Source of the DNA: Protonemura montana
Lineage: Eukaryota; Arthropoda; Insecta; Plecoptera; Nemouridae
DNA: 64,000 bases
Assembly (NCBI GenBank): GCA_947568835.1
Contig: OX387608.1
Location: 4,502,001 to 4,566,000, forward strand
Reading direction: 5' to 3'
Part shown: one piece after another, positions 12,601-26,292 of the stretch
Position numbering within the stretch: position 1 is the first letter of the stretch
How the letters are laid out: each line of letters starts with the position of its first letter
Translations under genes and position numbers: made by a program
The notes under the pieces: model-generated
The model's database searches: none
The model's input: the letters and a program-made list of their open reading frames with translations, nothing else
What the model was told of the DNA's origin: nothing

Positions 12601-15600
12601 TGGGCAGCACCGTTCCAAAGTGGAATAACCTCCAATAAGTCTTAATAAGTGTCTGGCCTAAAACAGTAGAGGAGCTCATGGTGAGACTCCCATCTTGCAG
12701 AAAAAATGTTATAGATATACTAAAATAATCTAAGTAATGTACTAAATATATTTTATCAAAGAGTAGAAACTGCAAACAACAAATAGATTAGTTTACCAGG
12801 ACCATTTTTTGCGCTCACCCTGCATAGCTAGCTGCGAACGCAGCACCCTGGCCATACTTGACGGCGGCCGTATCGGCTTCACGGTAACGTGCAACGAGCC
12901 TGGATACTTCTTCCACGTCCCTCGACGCCACCAAGAGTACGCCTGGCACGACTTGGCAGCCGGCTTGCGTTCCCCGGTCGGTTCGTAGAGCTGCAGTCGT
13001 CGAGTGGAACCGACGTTGGTTGCGTGGTTGACTGCAGTGGGTTTTAGGAACGCCCACGCTATGCAGAGCCAACAACCCTCCGAACCTTGGATGAAAGGTA
13101 CATTGTGATATTATTACAATATCTGGTTGCACAATTTAATTAAGTAATTATTAAGTAAGTGTTTGAATTGCTGTGAGGGTCATAAGGATTTAACAAAAAC
13201 TATTTGAAATCGGTTAATAAAACCTAAAACAGCAGGTGAGACTCCCATTTTGCAGAAACAATTTTTAGAGATAGACTAAAATAATCTAAGTAATGTGATT
13301 ATTGTATTATTGGATTATTTGTCAACTGCTAATGGCATATTATTTATTTATTTATTTAAGATCCATCTTTATATGCATTTTACAATATATTTAGGACTGT
13401 ATATGGTAGATTTTGGTATTACAATTTTCCTAGTTGCACAATTTAATTTAGTATTTAATATGTTTGCATTACAATTTAGTTTTAGTGTTGGAACCAAAGA
13501 TACTAGTTTATAACCTGGTTTGACCGATTGTCACTGTGCCCTATACTGAGTCAAACCACTTGAATTTGTATCTTTTATCTCCAATACCACAATATTATAC
13601 CTACCTAATTATAGGATAGTAATTTTCTAATTTCCTATTTGCAAACAGGGAATTATTTATAAGCATTGTGCTTTAGAATGTGTATTTACCGAGTCGTTTG
13701 TATCGAGCGCTGGCCAAGGAAAAGCTGACGCTGTTTAAGATCTCGAAGAAGATGATGACGGGCTTGTCGTGGTTCACGATGCAGCCGATGTCGTCGTTGA
13801 AGACCAACAGCTCTTCCCACGTTGGAATAGTGGATCTGTGTGAGAGCACCAAACACGTCAAACATGTGTTAATGGGCAGTTTGCGATAATATTTACAGAA
13901 GTTTGCAGACTTTCCATGAACCACATCATTTGTGTGAAAGATTAGTCCAGACTACCTAGATTGTATCTCAAATGAATCAAAAATAATCTTTTCAAAACGT
14001 AAAATTTGTGTCAAATTGGGTAACTTTTAAATTATTGACAAAGAGGTGTCAATAATTTGAAAGTTAATATTTTATGCAATGAGAAAGAAGATACATTGCA
14101 GAAATGACAAACAAATAAAATATCAAATAATGTATTATTGAATTGAATTGAACATTTTACTTCTATGCATGGATCCAATGATAGACAGAGTTTCATGAGA
14201 GATTTTCTAATTCAATTATGAACATGCAAAAACAATTCAAAAGATCAACTTCCCCGTAATAATTTACAAAACTTTGTTGGATGAAACGCAACTCAATTAT
14301 AATATAATACAACATAATTGTATGTGTTCCTTACAATTATGTCTTCTTAGCAATTATATTTTATACTTTATACTTGTAATTATATATTAGATGTTCATGT
14401 ATGTACCTTACCACAGTGCAGCAAATGCACACTTGTAAGAGAAATAAATACAATACAATACAAAGTCAGGGTAAGACCGACCTCCGCGTGTGGAAGTTGA
14501 ACTCGTGAGTCATCAGCGGCGCCAGATAGTCTACTCGCTGATTCTCCTGGAAGTACGCCACCGAGCGACTCGGATCAGACTTCTTTAGGTACGTGCCGGT
14601 GGCTGCGTCGATTACGTGCACCTTGACCAGCGGCCGGCACACGAGCGGATCCACCTTCAGTCGGTCAGTCTTGTGCACCCACACTCCGATCACCTCGTCG
14701 TAGAGCGGCAGGCCCGAGTCAGCTGACCAAATACAATGAATTGACTGCTTTGTTGAGTTAAACAACGCACTGTGTTGACAACGGGTCATGTGGCTCCGGT
14801 GTAATAGCATCGGTGAATGATGGGTGACTTTAGTGACTCGAGTGTCATTGATGAGCAAAATCTTCAATAAGCATACCACAGAAAAATGTCTCTTGTGTGT
14901 TTACTTGTATGTTAACACTAAGAATTTGAACAAAAATTCTACGAACAGAAGGTACTTTAAGAAGTAAGCGGGGTAACCCACATGCTACCAATGATGATAT
15001 TTTTCACATTTTTGCATCCCGAAGTATCGCTAATCTCATCTTACAACGCAAGTAAAATTGCTTTCGTCAAGTCCTAGTGATTTCACAACGCTAAAATTAC
15101 AACGGGACTTTCATTTAAAACGCAAACCATTTTGCATTTTACAAGAATACACAGTTGACATAGGACTAAGTAAAAAAATGCACAAGTTCTTCGAATTTTA
15201 TATCAAAAACTTATTCAAGACAATTTCATTGCATTACCTATTATTAGAATGAAAAAAATACTATTTTGTTTTACTGTGGACATGTTAATAGCTGGCACCT
15301 GCGTGGTTAAATGTTGAAGCCTTGCTTCCAGATTGTAGGAAGGAGAAATGTATCTAAGATTCATGTACTTTGACATCTCACCTGCAGGCATTGATTTCGA
15401 TCTCGTCGGCGACGATCGCTCATTTTCCTCGGTCTCATTTTCCCTTTTCCTCGTTTGCTGAATCGAAGATATCTCCTCGTACGACGCATCCGGCGCAGAA
15501 AGCTTCGGATTCAGCTCAACCATCTCGATCTCTTCTCCCGATCTAGCCCGTCGATGTAAGAAATTAAGGGACCCGCCATCTCTCTCTAGATTCTCGTAGC

Positions 15601-16631
15601 TAGCAGTTGTCTTTGAGTATAAAGGAGGGGCTTTCGGTGACGAAACCTCCTCATTGGTTAATGAGTTGCGGCGGGGCGAAGCATGTTGTCTTTGACGAGG
15701 TTTCGGAACGGGTCTCGATGCAGGGTGCGGAGGAATCTCTTTAAAGGGTGAAGGTGCCGCGGACGGGGGATCTTTCGCTTTCATCTCTATCACGTAGCTG
15801 AGTCGTCTGGCAGGAGGTGTTTTCCGAACAGGGATCTCTTCGTCAGAGCTTGAACCGAAATTAGCGACTTCTGTGTCGTTTGTTCTTTGATTTCTCTGTT
15901 TTTTGTGTGTGGGTGTGATTGATTTGTCTTTCTTTTTTGGCTTTTTACGTGCGTTGAGTTTGGGTAAGAGGTTTCTATTGCTTGACGTCTTTGCAAGTTC
16001 TTGTGAAGAGATGACATCGTCTTCACTTGTGGATACAATTTCTATGACTCTTGACGTGCTGGGTGTTGGCTCAAAACTAGTTTCGTTATGTTTTTTCGTT
16101 ATCTTCTTTTGGTGCGACGGATTCTTCTCGACAAGTTCAATCTGTAACAAATTTGTGAATAAAATGGTTTAATTGATGAGCAAACTTCAAAGGACCAATG
16201 AATTTGAAGTAGGTTGTTATATTGTATTTCATGTTCACAAAAATGTATGAAATTCACAGTAAAAAAGTTAAAATCTTGTTTCTCTTCAAATTATTTCTAT
16301 AAATAAGAAAAAAATTGAACTGTCACATAATAAGCACTTGTTTTGGCCTATTTTTAATCCAACGTTTGGAGTACTGTCAAACGAATAAATAAATAAGACG
16401 GTAAAGAACACAACACCAAGAAAATAAAAATAAATCAGTTGGTAATTCTAAGTAACTCACAGATGTTTCCTTTTTGCTGGATTGGTGTCTTTTTTTCTGA
16501 CTTTTCTCCTGATTGAGAGCAGCTTTGAGCAACGCATCGAACCGAGATCGTGTTTCTTGTGTGACAGACCTACTAGGGCTGGACTGGTGGGTGAGAGGGA
16601 TTTCATCGTCAAGAAGTGAACGTCTCTTCAT
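6623..16631 (-). CDS. AHI1: AHI1/jouberin, WD40 ciliary transition-zone protein
   Basis: Twelve exons join in phase: 16631-16461, 16141-15382, 14722-14482, 13835-13690, 13085-12819, 12063-11789, 10883-10719, 10315-10190, 9804-9665, 9509-9348, 8651-8424, 7049-6623 (3108 bp, 1035 aa). The charged, disordered N-terminus (to about 310) keeps an RFDALLK motif comparable to human RFEELLK. The jouberin-specific region (about 311-530) carries VIGVWVHKTDRLK, VDYLAPLMT, WEELLVFND and IAWAFLKP. A linker reads RMPGQSCKLPN. The WD40 propeller (about 565-893) includes GHLGLVYDLDWSPDD, PHPAFVYCARFSP and SPCGGLVLAASETG. In vertebrates AHI1 acts at the ciliary transition zone and its loss causes Joubert syndrome. 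The last exon is low-complexity, without the C-terminal SH3 of the human protein. It is assigned by phase (AA+G) and a TTTAACAG acceptor; if exon 11 is not spliced, a stop follows at once at 8420. Confidence 0.9.
7321..8041. repeat. 40 bp minisatellite, about 18 tandem copies
   Basis: A unit of the type GTTGATTTGTAATGTGTCAA + AGGGCTGGGATAACGAATAT repeats about 18 times head to tail. Point variants occur (GTGCC/GTGTC, GTTTTG/GATTTG), and a 43 bp form carries an extra AAG. It lies in the last intron of AHI1. The same unit occurs once, inverted, next to a related hairpin at 55388-55585, so the array looks like an expansion of one end of a mobile hairpin element. There are no unique spacers, so this is not CRISPR. 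Confidence 0.92.
8042..8175. repeat. Perfect 23 bp stem hairpin, core of the minisatellite element
   Basis: Arms 8065-8087 and 8135-8157 are exact reverse complements (GGAGAGTATGGAACTTACCG + AGC and its inverse), separated by 47 bp. A diverged copy of the same hairpin lies at 55388-55585. The hairpin directly abuts the 40 bp array, so the two appear to be parts of one non-coding element, either a MITE or one with an internal tandem repeat. Confidence 0.85.
10425..10485 (-). repeat. tRNA-like sequence, SINE-head remnant in AHI1 intron
   Basis: On the minus strand TAGATAGCTCAGTTGATAGA matches a tRNA D-arm/A box, but the downstream B box is not recognisable and the acceptor stem does not close. 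It lies in AHI1 intron 7 and is best read as a degraded tRNA-derived SINE head, not a tRNA gene. Confidence 0.45.
11385..11600 (+). repeat. Dispersed repeat family X, copy 2 (AHI1 intron)
   Basis: Shares the TTATTTCTCGCAGATTACTT core, the GACTGGTTTACGCTCA block and the GTTTGTTAAAAAGGAC end with the copies at 2605 and 41680. It opens with GATGGAGTCTCCGCCGTTTA, matching the outer end of the 41680 copy, so it appears nearly full length (about 200 bp). It lies in AHI1 intron 6. Confidence 0.75.
12655..13300. repeat. Direct repeats flanking AHI1 exon 5
   Basis: The segments at about 12668-12740 and 13222-13300 share GGTGAGACTCCCAT, TTGCAGAAA and ACTAAAATAATCTAAGTAAT in the same order. A second shared block, GTTGCACAATTTAATT, follows each (about 13125 and 13433). 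AHI1 exon 5 (13085-12819) lies between the first pair of blocks only. The pattern suggests a local intronic duplication or two insertions of one element. Confidence 0.6.
14330..14460 (+). repeat. 3' tail of a non-LTR retrotransposon (AHI1 intron)
   Basis: GCAGCAAATGCACACTTGTA and AGAGAAATAAATACAATACA, ending in an (ACAAT)n run, recur almost identically at 58930-59045. A shared 3' end followed by a simple tail is typical of LINE insertions. The coding part is absent here. Confidence 0.6.
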
Positions 16632-17240
16632 TGAAAACTTCCCGGGTCATCAAGAAATTGATTTCTTGAAGCTAATTTAAACAAAACTAAACGATGTGTT
16701 AGAAAACAGAAGCTGAAACAGTCCACCATTTGTAAACAAACTAAGGTGCTAGGACTTGGACAGGTGGTCACAGTGGATGACAGGTGGTGTATTTTTGTCT
16801 CTTTCTAGGCATGTCATGCTGGTCAGCAAATCCATAGTTTCTTTATTGATTTTTGTTGTCAACACAAAAGGTATGTTTGGTACCTATTGCACAATATTGT
16901 GCAAAATATGATTCATGCATGTCAAATTCAAAAGTGAAACTAAAAATTAAATTTGAAAAATCCTTTAATCATGATATATTTGTATGTACGTTCTGCTTAA
17001 GTTGATTATTTGTGTACTTTGATCCCTGCTTTAAAACCTTATACCTTCCCATACTTTTCCAACTCTTTCAAATTCTTCCAACAGGCTCAATAAAATTTCA
17101 CCATTTGTTTTTAGTTGTGCAAACACCTTTATTTGTTAGAAATTTTTAACATTTGCCAAACAAGATTGCAGGAATATAATATTCATAATGGAACACCCGC
17201 AATCCTTGTACAACGGAATGGTGAGGTTAAGAGGTAGAAT
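16632..17240. other. Spacer between AHI1 start and carbonyl reductase stop
   Basis: It presumably holds the AHI1 promoter/5' UTR and the reductase 3' UTR. A minus-strand AATAAA at 17128-17133 lies 107 bp beyond the reductase stop and is a good polyadenylation-signal candidate. No further features were seen. Confidence 0.5.
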
Positions 17241-18089
17241 CTATACGGCCGATGGCGGTGGCGCAGTCCAGTCGACCACCTGCCGGGTGTGCCAAATGTA
17301 CGCTCCTCGCGGAGACTTGATGTTCGGAGGTAGCAGCGCCAAATAGGCCGGCGCATCGGCTCCCTGCTCGATGGTCAGCGGCCCCTGGTGACTCGTCATG
17401 TCAGTATCAACGTAACCCGGGTGGACCGCGTTGATAACGATGTCTTCCCTGGAGTCAGCGTCGAAGGCTCGCTGCTGAATGAACGTCAAAGCGCTCACGC
17501 CCACTTTGGAAGCGGAGTACGCAGAATTGGCCCAGCCTTCTGGGCCATGGGAGTCGGTCTGGGCTAGCTCGACAAAGCGGGTCATGATCTCGGAGAGGCG
17601 CTGTTGAGTGAGCTTCGGGTCGGCGAGTTGATCGCGCAGAGATTGGCCGGGCACGCGGAGGAGATGGCCGGCCGAGCTAGAGACGTTGACGACACGAGCG
17701 TGAGGACGCAACAGAGGGAACAACAAATCGCAGGTGGCAACAAGGTCAAAGTAATTGACACGAACGGTTGTGGTCGCTTGCTCGCTGAATGATTCGGTTG
17801 CACTATTTTTAAATGCGATGGCAGCATTGTTAACCAATACGTCCAGTCCTCCGTATTGTTCCTTCAGATAGTCACGAAACTTGCTGATGCTGGCGACATC
17901 GCTGATGTCCAGCTGATGGAATTTCGGGTTCAGTCCCAAAGCCTTGAGCTCTTTCACGGCAGCTTCACCACGGCCAACATCCCTTGCAGTCAAATACACG
18001 CTGCCATCAAATTTCGCACAAAGCTCTTTCACAATGGCAAACCCAATTCCCTTGTTTCCGCCAGTTACAACTGCTACCCTAGTTGCCAT
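17241..18089 (-). CDS. CBR1: Carbonyl reductase [NADPH], CBR1-type short-chain dehydrogenase
   Basis: A single intronless frame gives 282 aa, close to the 277 aa of human CBR1. The NADPH-binding Rossmann motif TGGNKGIG lies at residues 9-16, followed by a TARD segment, LDVLVNNAAIAF, the catalytic Ser in VVNVSSSAGHL, and the active-site YSASK near residue 200 preceded by WANSAYS. HPGYVDTDMT is the usual segment after the catalytic tetrad. The insertion between the Ser and Tyr is typical of monomeric CBR1-like SDRs, which reduce quinones, aldehydes and other carbonyls in the cytosol. The start ATGGCAACTAGG is chosen because nothing conserved lies upstream. It is divergent from the Rab gene, about 210 bp away. 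The substrate cannot be told from sequence. Confidence 0.93.
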   Translation of the reverse strand: MATRVAVVTGGNKGIGFAIVKELCAKFDGSVYLTARDVGRGEAAVKELKALGLNPKFHQLDISDVASISKFRDYLKEQYGGLDVLVNNAAIAFKNSATESFSEQATTTVRVNYFDLVATCDLLFPLLRPHARVVNVSSSAGHLLRVPGQSLRDQLADPKLTQQRLSEIMTRFVELAQTDSHGPEGWANSAYSASKVGVSALTFIQQRAFDADSREDIVINAVHPGYVDTDMTSHQGPLTIEQGADAPAYLALLPPNIKSPRGAYIWHTRQVVDWTAPPPSAV

Positions 18090-18297
18090 CTTGAAGAACA
18101 CTCTAAAACTGTTATCTTCCACTCAACGCTTCCACAGAAGTGACTCGCCGGCGATAAGTGATGATCTGTAATGGCGATTTCAAATTCCAACCAAACCCGT
18201 TTATTACATAAGAACAGCTGAATGGTCAAGGACGCAAAAATGGAAAGATAAGCTTACTGTGTTGTGACTTTTGGTGTTGAGAATTCTACCCGGAAAC
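18090..18297. promoter_or_regulatory. Divergent promoter region, carbonyl reductase / Rab
   Basis: Only 208 bp separate the two start codons, which point away from each other, so both 5' UTRs and core promoters must lie here or overlap it. I see no TATA box at a clear position for either gene. Confidence 0.5.
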
Positions 18298-20751
<2,454 letters not shown>

Positions 20752-20773
<22 letters not shown>

Positions 20774-20832
20774 GGTCGCAAACGATCGCTCGAAGGTCAA
20801 TGCTTGTTGCTAGGCCACGCAAACGATCGCTC
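20752..20832. repeat. 40 bp tandem duplication spanning the Rab stop codon
   Basis: GAAGGTCAATGCTTGTTGCT + AGG occurs at 20752 and again at 20792, each followed by a near-identical CGCAAACGATCGCTC. The first copy encodes the last residues (KVNACC) and the stop; the second lies in the 3' UTR. Confidence 0.9.
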
Positions 20833-23317
20833 CGAGGAGGTTTCAGAGCGGTTTTTGACGATGGGCTAGGATGGCCCTACCCTAAGAAAGTGGGGATGGG
20901 ATCTCTCAGCTAACAATGAAAACAGGGAGAACTTGCTGCTAGGAAAAAAAAATGTTTTAACAATATTTTGTTAACTCTGGGTTATGACTATTTTGGCTAC
21001 AAAAGAAGGTAGCTTTCATCGACGCTGGGTTAATTTAACCCTCAGCTAGTAGTGACTCAAGCTCTAGTTACTATGGATTCCATTTCAAGATTCAAAGTTT
21101 TTGGTTCTTAGATTCGCATCTACTATATCTAACCTTCGCATTAGTTTTGAGAAGAACTATTTGAAACTGGGTTTTTTGTTTGCTAAGAAAAAGCATCTTG
21201 TTTTCCTTTAGCTAATTAGCATACAAAACATCCGAGTCTTCCTCGGGAGCAAGTCTCCCAAGACTTACTTGCTCTGAACAGTTTTATAACCGATATTTCT
21301 CGGACATACAAGATAATCTTACCAAACCTAACCTGACCCAACTTACCATGAATGAGCTGCAAGCGTTTGCACGCGGCTAGCTAGGTCTGCTGAGCGGACT
21401 TGCCTCTATGGCGTGAAGACATCACTCAGTTACGAGATAGACTTTGGGTGAATGTTTCAACCTTTCTTTCATCTCAGAGCTGGAAAGTCATCGCAGGCAG
21501 CTTGGAAGTGAATGTTTTAAAGCTTGAGTTCAGATGGTCTCCAGCTAGAAATGGACTTCGTCGAGTTTTAATGCCCGTTGGCTTGTTATTTCTTTGATTT
21601 GGTTTCTGTTTGGTACCAACTTCAACGATGCCGCTATTGTGTGATACGAGAGATCTCATTTGACTATTTTTTTGTCTGAACAATGAGATGTGGAAAGAAG
21701 GAAAGTTGAAAAAAATTGAGATCAAGCTCTCTTCTTTGTGTATGTGCCAAGAAATAAGAAGTCGTTCTAGCGTAAGCGGTCAAGTGTATGCGTGACCGAG
21801 GTTGTGAACTCTGCGACTTTGACCGATACCGTCCGATTTTGCGTCACTTTGCACGCCTCGTTGTTTAAAACCGCGCTTTTGCAATGGATTTCGAGAACAC
21901 GACCACGAGTTTTTTTAACAAATGACAGTTTTGATTTGTAGTGGACTGAAAATTTCTTTATATATAAATGACCAAAAAGGAAACCTTTTTAAGAAGTATG
22001 AGCTTTTTTTGTACTATTTTATTCCTGTTATTCTTTTACTTATTTTGGCTACGACTTTTTCAACAAAAAAAATGTCTCGAGGGTTTTGAAGACCGATTCA
22101 TATTATCTCTCGTAGCAGTTCAGAAATCACTACTTTATCATGAATTATAGTATGTGCCTCGTTTGAAAAATGTGATCCAAATTACGTTCTGTGCTAAGAT
22201 TAGACGATTAGAGAAATAGACCGAAAGTGCCAAACTTTTGCCTTCAATTCTTACGAAAGCAGTAGACAAAATAATTGGTGTGTAGATAATTGCCTTTATT
22301 CGATCAAGAACACATTTTTGTATCTATATTCTTTATACCAACTATCTATCGTAGTATTATCTAGACTTAGCATTTGTACACTTATAAAGAAGCCTCAATA
22401 TTGAAAGATTATGGCTGCTATTTTATAAATGGAATTTTTAATTGACTTAATATTGTGAAATAAATATCAAGTGTTTACAACGCATCTTTGACAGGGTTTC
22501 CTTCCGTGCAGGCTACCTAATTTATGAAGAACTAGACTGTGCTTTGTTTTAATTAGCTTAGTTTATAGTAACCATTTTATATTAGGAACATTGTAAACAT
22601 TATATAAGAGATAATTTTATTATACATTATTGTACCTTTGAAAAAACTGCTGATGTTCTGTATCACCTCAACTAATTGCTCAAGAAATAAACTGATCAAA
22701 TTCTTTTTAAAATTGTTGCTATTATTTTAGCAAATAAGAATGTACTGCCATGATTGTAATCAGAAATCGCTCTACCATCTTAAAAATGCTAATAAATATG
22801 TGCTCTAGGCTACAGTATACATCGAGCTACAACACTTTTTAAATTGTTGTAAACATTCCATTTGTACCTACCTAAATGTACCTACCTCTTGTTTTTGTCT
22901 TTGGTCTTGTTTACTGTTCTGGAGCGCACGGCACCTTCATCAACGTAAAAATACCATAGAAATTTGTTCAAAACCGGACGTATTAGAGCAGTGTTTCCCA
23001 AAAATTTGACAGGCGTCGAATAATGTATCTGTGTTATTCTTATAGGATATGTTTTATTCTGAGCATCCAAGCCAAAGATGTCAATTTTGATCACCTTTCT
23101 TTGGGGTTGTGCTGACATTGAATTTTTGAAAATAATTTCTAAATTCACAAACAAGCAAAACCTTACTGTCAACTTAATAATTTAGGTGTTGGTATTGGTC
23201 GTATTGGGCTCGGTCTTGAATTAATTAACAGTGGGTTTTATATAGACGCTTCAATTTACTGATCATTTTTCACCAGACTTAGTTGATTCTTTCACAAGTT
23301 AAGACAACAAGCCCTGT
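20833..23317. other. Rab 3' flank and intergenic sequence
   Basis: AT-rich and without recognised repeats. A candidate AATAAA on the plus strand lies at 22459. A 78-codon minus-strand frame (ATG about 23116, stop near 22882) was seen but has no recognisable domain and no splice support, so I do not call it a gene. Confidence 0.45.
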
Positions 23318-23745
23318 GGTCGTTCAGTGGTCACCCATCCAATACCTGACCCAGAGCAGTGTTACTTAACTACGGTGATCTCACGTGGACCGGTGTTTCC
23401 AACACGCCAAACCGTTCGGCATGGTCACCCATCCAATACCTGAACCAGCACAATGTTTCTCAAAGGGGTCGGTGTTTCCAGCACGCCAAAGCCAAACCGT
23501 TCGGTGGTCACCCATCCAATACCTAATCCAGCGCAATGTTTCTTAACTTCGGTGATCTCACAAGGACCGGTGTTTCCAACACGCCAAATCGTTCGGTGGT
23601 CACCCATCCAATACCTGATCCAGAGCAATGTGTCTTAACTTCCGTGATCTCACGAGGACCGGTGTTTCCAATACACCAAATCGTAAGGTGGTCACCCATT
23701 CAATACCTGACCCAGCGCAGTGTTGCTTAACTTCGGTAATCTCAC
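23318..23745 (-). repeat. 5S rRNA-derived satellite array 1
   Basis: About four to five units of roughly 92 bp lie in tandem, read on the minus strand. Each contains AACACCGGTCC, GATCACCGAAGTTAAG, an internal element and GTATTGGATGGGTGACCA, corresponding to about positions 25-95 of 5S rRNA, joined by CGAACGGTTTGGCGTGTTGG. The ends of the 5S molecule are missing, so these are not functional 5S genes. The unit is the head of the SINE at 24411. Confidence 0.88.
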
Positions 23746-24031
23746 CGAAGCATTCGAAAATACAAGAGCAACACCGAGCTTTACGACCAAATTCCCATTC
23801 ATAACCACACTATTCAACAGCAAACAAAAAAACTACGTTTCCCGCTCACCCAGTCACAAGTCGTCATAAAATGCCACTAATTTGCATATATCCGCTCTGG
23901 CCTCACCATGTGACTCGAGATATTGCCCGACCACGTGTGATGTTCCCCTCGGATTCGGGGTTTGGCGCCGTCCTGGCGCCGCGAAGACACCGTTCATCAT
24001 GAGATAATGAGAGTCCTGTTGCTAGTTAGCA

Positions 24032-24052
24032 CCCCCCCCCCCCCCCCCCCCC
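24032..24052 (+). repeat. Poly-C tract of 21 cytosines
   Basis: An uninterrupted run of C is followed by further C-rich sequence to about 24072. The reverse strand is G-rich and could form G-quadruplex structures; the run is also prone to length error in sequencing. Confidence 0.9.
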
Positions 24053-24410
24053 TCCCCCTCACCCTGCCCATCCCGAACCGTTCCAGACAGATAGCCGTGC
24101 AGCAGGATGTGCAAGAAATAAGATGCGAGATGTTTTCCCCTCCCAGATTTTATCGTCGGGACCATCTTTTAGCGAAGCTATTTTAAGGAGTTTGTATTAT
24201 CCGTTAATTACTGTGTGGTTTTAAATCATTTTCTGTTTGATGTTTATTCTGAGTTGAGTTATGAGAATGAAATCTAGCTAAATAATAAATGCATAACGAG
24301 CCCAAATGCAGTAAAAATGTTGTATTTCCCTCAAATCGGGCGACGTTGCGGTTTTATGTAATACTCTGTGGTTACTCATCGTACAAAAAAGATGAGTAAC
24401 GACCATAACG

Positions 24411-24825
24411 CGTGTTGGAAACACCGGTTTTCATGAGATCACCGAAGTTAAACAACACTGCTCTGGGTCAGGTCTTGGATGGGTGACCACCATATATCTA
24501 CACATGGCCAGTTCTGTTTGGGAGAGAGGTTGGAGGGATGAAAGTTAGTACAACAACTTCACTCGCCTTGCTAATCAACCTCTCGACAGCATAGATTCGT
24601 GGAGGAATCCTGCTGTTCGAGTTGTACCGTCCTTCGGAAGGGACTTTAAGCCGGTGGTCCCCTTGGTGCTCTTCGACTGGAGAAGGCTACGTGCTACCAC
24701 GGGGTTAGGCTAGGTTAGGTTCATCATCATCCACTCATTCACCGACGTCATTAGACCAGTGCCACATGGCCCGTTGTCAAAACAGTGTGTCGTTAAACAC
24801 CAGTAAACAATCAATCAATGGCCAT
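24411..24825 (+). mobile_element. Full-length 5S-rRNA-derived SINE
   Basis: The head (24411-24492) is 5S-like, with GATCACCGAAGTTAAAC and CTTGGATGGGTGACCAC. The body follows, with GAGAGAGGTTGGAGGGATGA, CAACCTCTCGACAGCATAGA, CCGTCCTTCGGAAGGGAC and TAAGCCGGTGGTCC. The tail (CATCCACTCATTCACCGACG, then CGTTAAACAC) ends in a short (CAAT)n run. The 5S internal promoter replaces the usual tRNA head, as in the SINE3 class. Just upstream, GTTACTCATC and GATGAGTAAC form a 10 bp inverted repeat (24371-24400). Several other copies are in the window. Confidence 0.88.
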
Positions 24826-25084
24826 AACTGGGACTGAAAACAAACCATGCGGTAATTTTTATATTAAATACAAGTGAAAAAATGTGTCCAGGAAATTCCA
24901 AATTTTGACACTTTCAAGTCAAGTGCACCCACATCAACAGGGGTATTGGGGACACTCAATGGCTACTACATTTAGCGTAAAAGATTTAACTTTTAGAGCT
25001 CGACCAACATGGATGGTTGGTCATATCTTAACATGGGACTTTGCTCCAGGCTCTCCAGGGTTTTGTTTATACCCAAGGGTGTAT

Positions 25085-25360
25085 GGACGGGAGAGCGTAA
25101 AGTGCGCCTCTGTTTTCTGCGCCTCAACGAGTGTTTTGTGCGGCTCTGTTTTGTGCGGCCCTGCAAACTGCTCCCCAAGTGGAAACTGCAGCCGTGTAAA
25201 CTGCGCCTCAACTAGCGACCGATGTTTTTGGGACGGGCTTAATAATCTCCTCCCCTACCATAGTACGTCACGTGTTGTTAGTTAGGCAACCCATTCAACT
25301 TCAACGTCTTGCTGGCAAGTGTTAACAAGGCGTTTGCAATTAAAGCTATCAAGTGACAGA
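25085..25360 (+). repeat. Dispersed repeat family Y, copy 1, with GC-rich internal repeats
   Basis: Short units of the type TGCGCCTC(A/T).. and TTTTGTGCGGC, 15-18 bp apart, fill 25100-25220. Unique sequence with GGCAACCCA and AAGGCGTTTGCAATTAAAGC follows. The reverse complement of this whole order appears at 30010-30343, so the block is a dispersed element and not coding sequence. Confidence 0.7.
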
Positions 25361-26292
25361 TTGACGACGCATTGACGCGACTTAGGGATAAGGGTTGGCT
25401 GCGCTTGGGATTAAAGCGCTTTGCAAGTCATCAATGTAGTAACCGCTAAGGAAAGAAAAGCTTCGAAAAGTAAATTTACACTCGTTGACTAATTGTGATT
25501 CGAATTGTGATGTTTAACGAACGCACTGTTTTAATAACTGGGATTGTTGCACTGGGCTCATGGTGTCGGTGAATGAATGGATGATATTGAGCCTATAATG
25601 TGATATGTAAGACTTTATTCCCATATTGGAGCGCCCTCTGGTAGCAAACAATAAGAGAATGCAAAATATATTTCTAATTGAATGAGCGAGGGAAGCGAGC
25701 AAAATCCTCTCTATTACACTGCTTCAAAAATCACTTGTCTGTGTGCGTGTGTGACTGTTTAGAGCAACAAAACATTTCAACACAAGGAATATACATTTGC
25801 GGCCCCCAAATTGCGTCGAAAAACGCATCTATTGTTGATTGGTAACAACTCAAATCAAAAACTCATCTTAAATCGCTCATCCTTTTTACGCGAAAAGGCG
25901 ATCGAAGCGTTTATTGGTTGGTGTAGATAATGTGACAATGTTGCCAGAACGGGGTACTCTTTTTCTTACAACAAAACAATTGCATAATTTCTGTCTCTAG
26001 CATGTCACAAAGCAACCTTCACAACGCAAATGTCGATGTAATGCTGCAGCTAAATAAGTGCATAATCTCCTTCGTTTGTTTTTAGCCAATGTTCTGAGAA
26101 AGTAATTATATTTACATCCAAGCACAGATTGATCCAAGTTTAAGTTTTTTTTGCTATATATAATTCATTGATTTTAGAACGTATTAAACGGTACATTGAT
26201 ATACAATTATAAATTTATGGTAGTTAATTTTCCTCACAGTCGTGTTTGAGTGAATTTTTTTGAGATTGTTATCTATCCACTGCGGTGAACAA

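Noticed and set aside
17604-17827. Frames antisense or shifted to the carbonyl reductase
   Set aside because: Shadows of the real gene, whose motifs are in a single frame.
22882-23116. 78-codon minus-strand frame
   Set aside because: No recognisable family or neighbours; kept only as a note in the flank entry.
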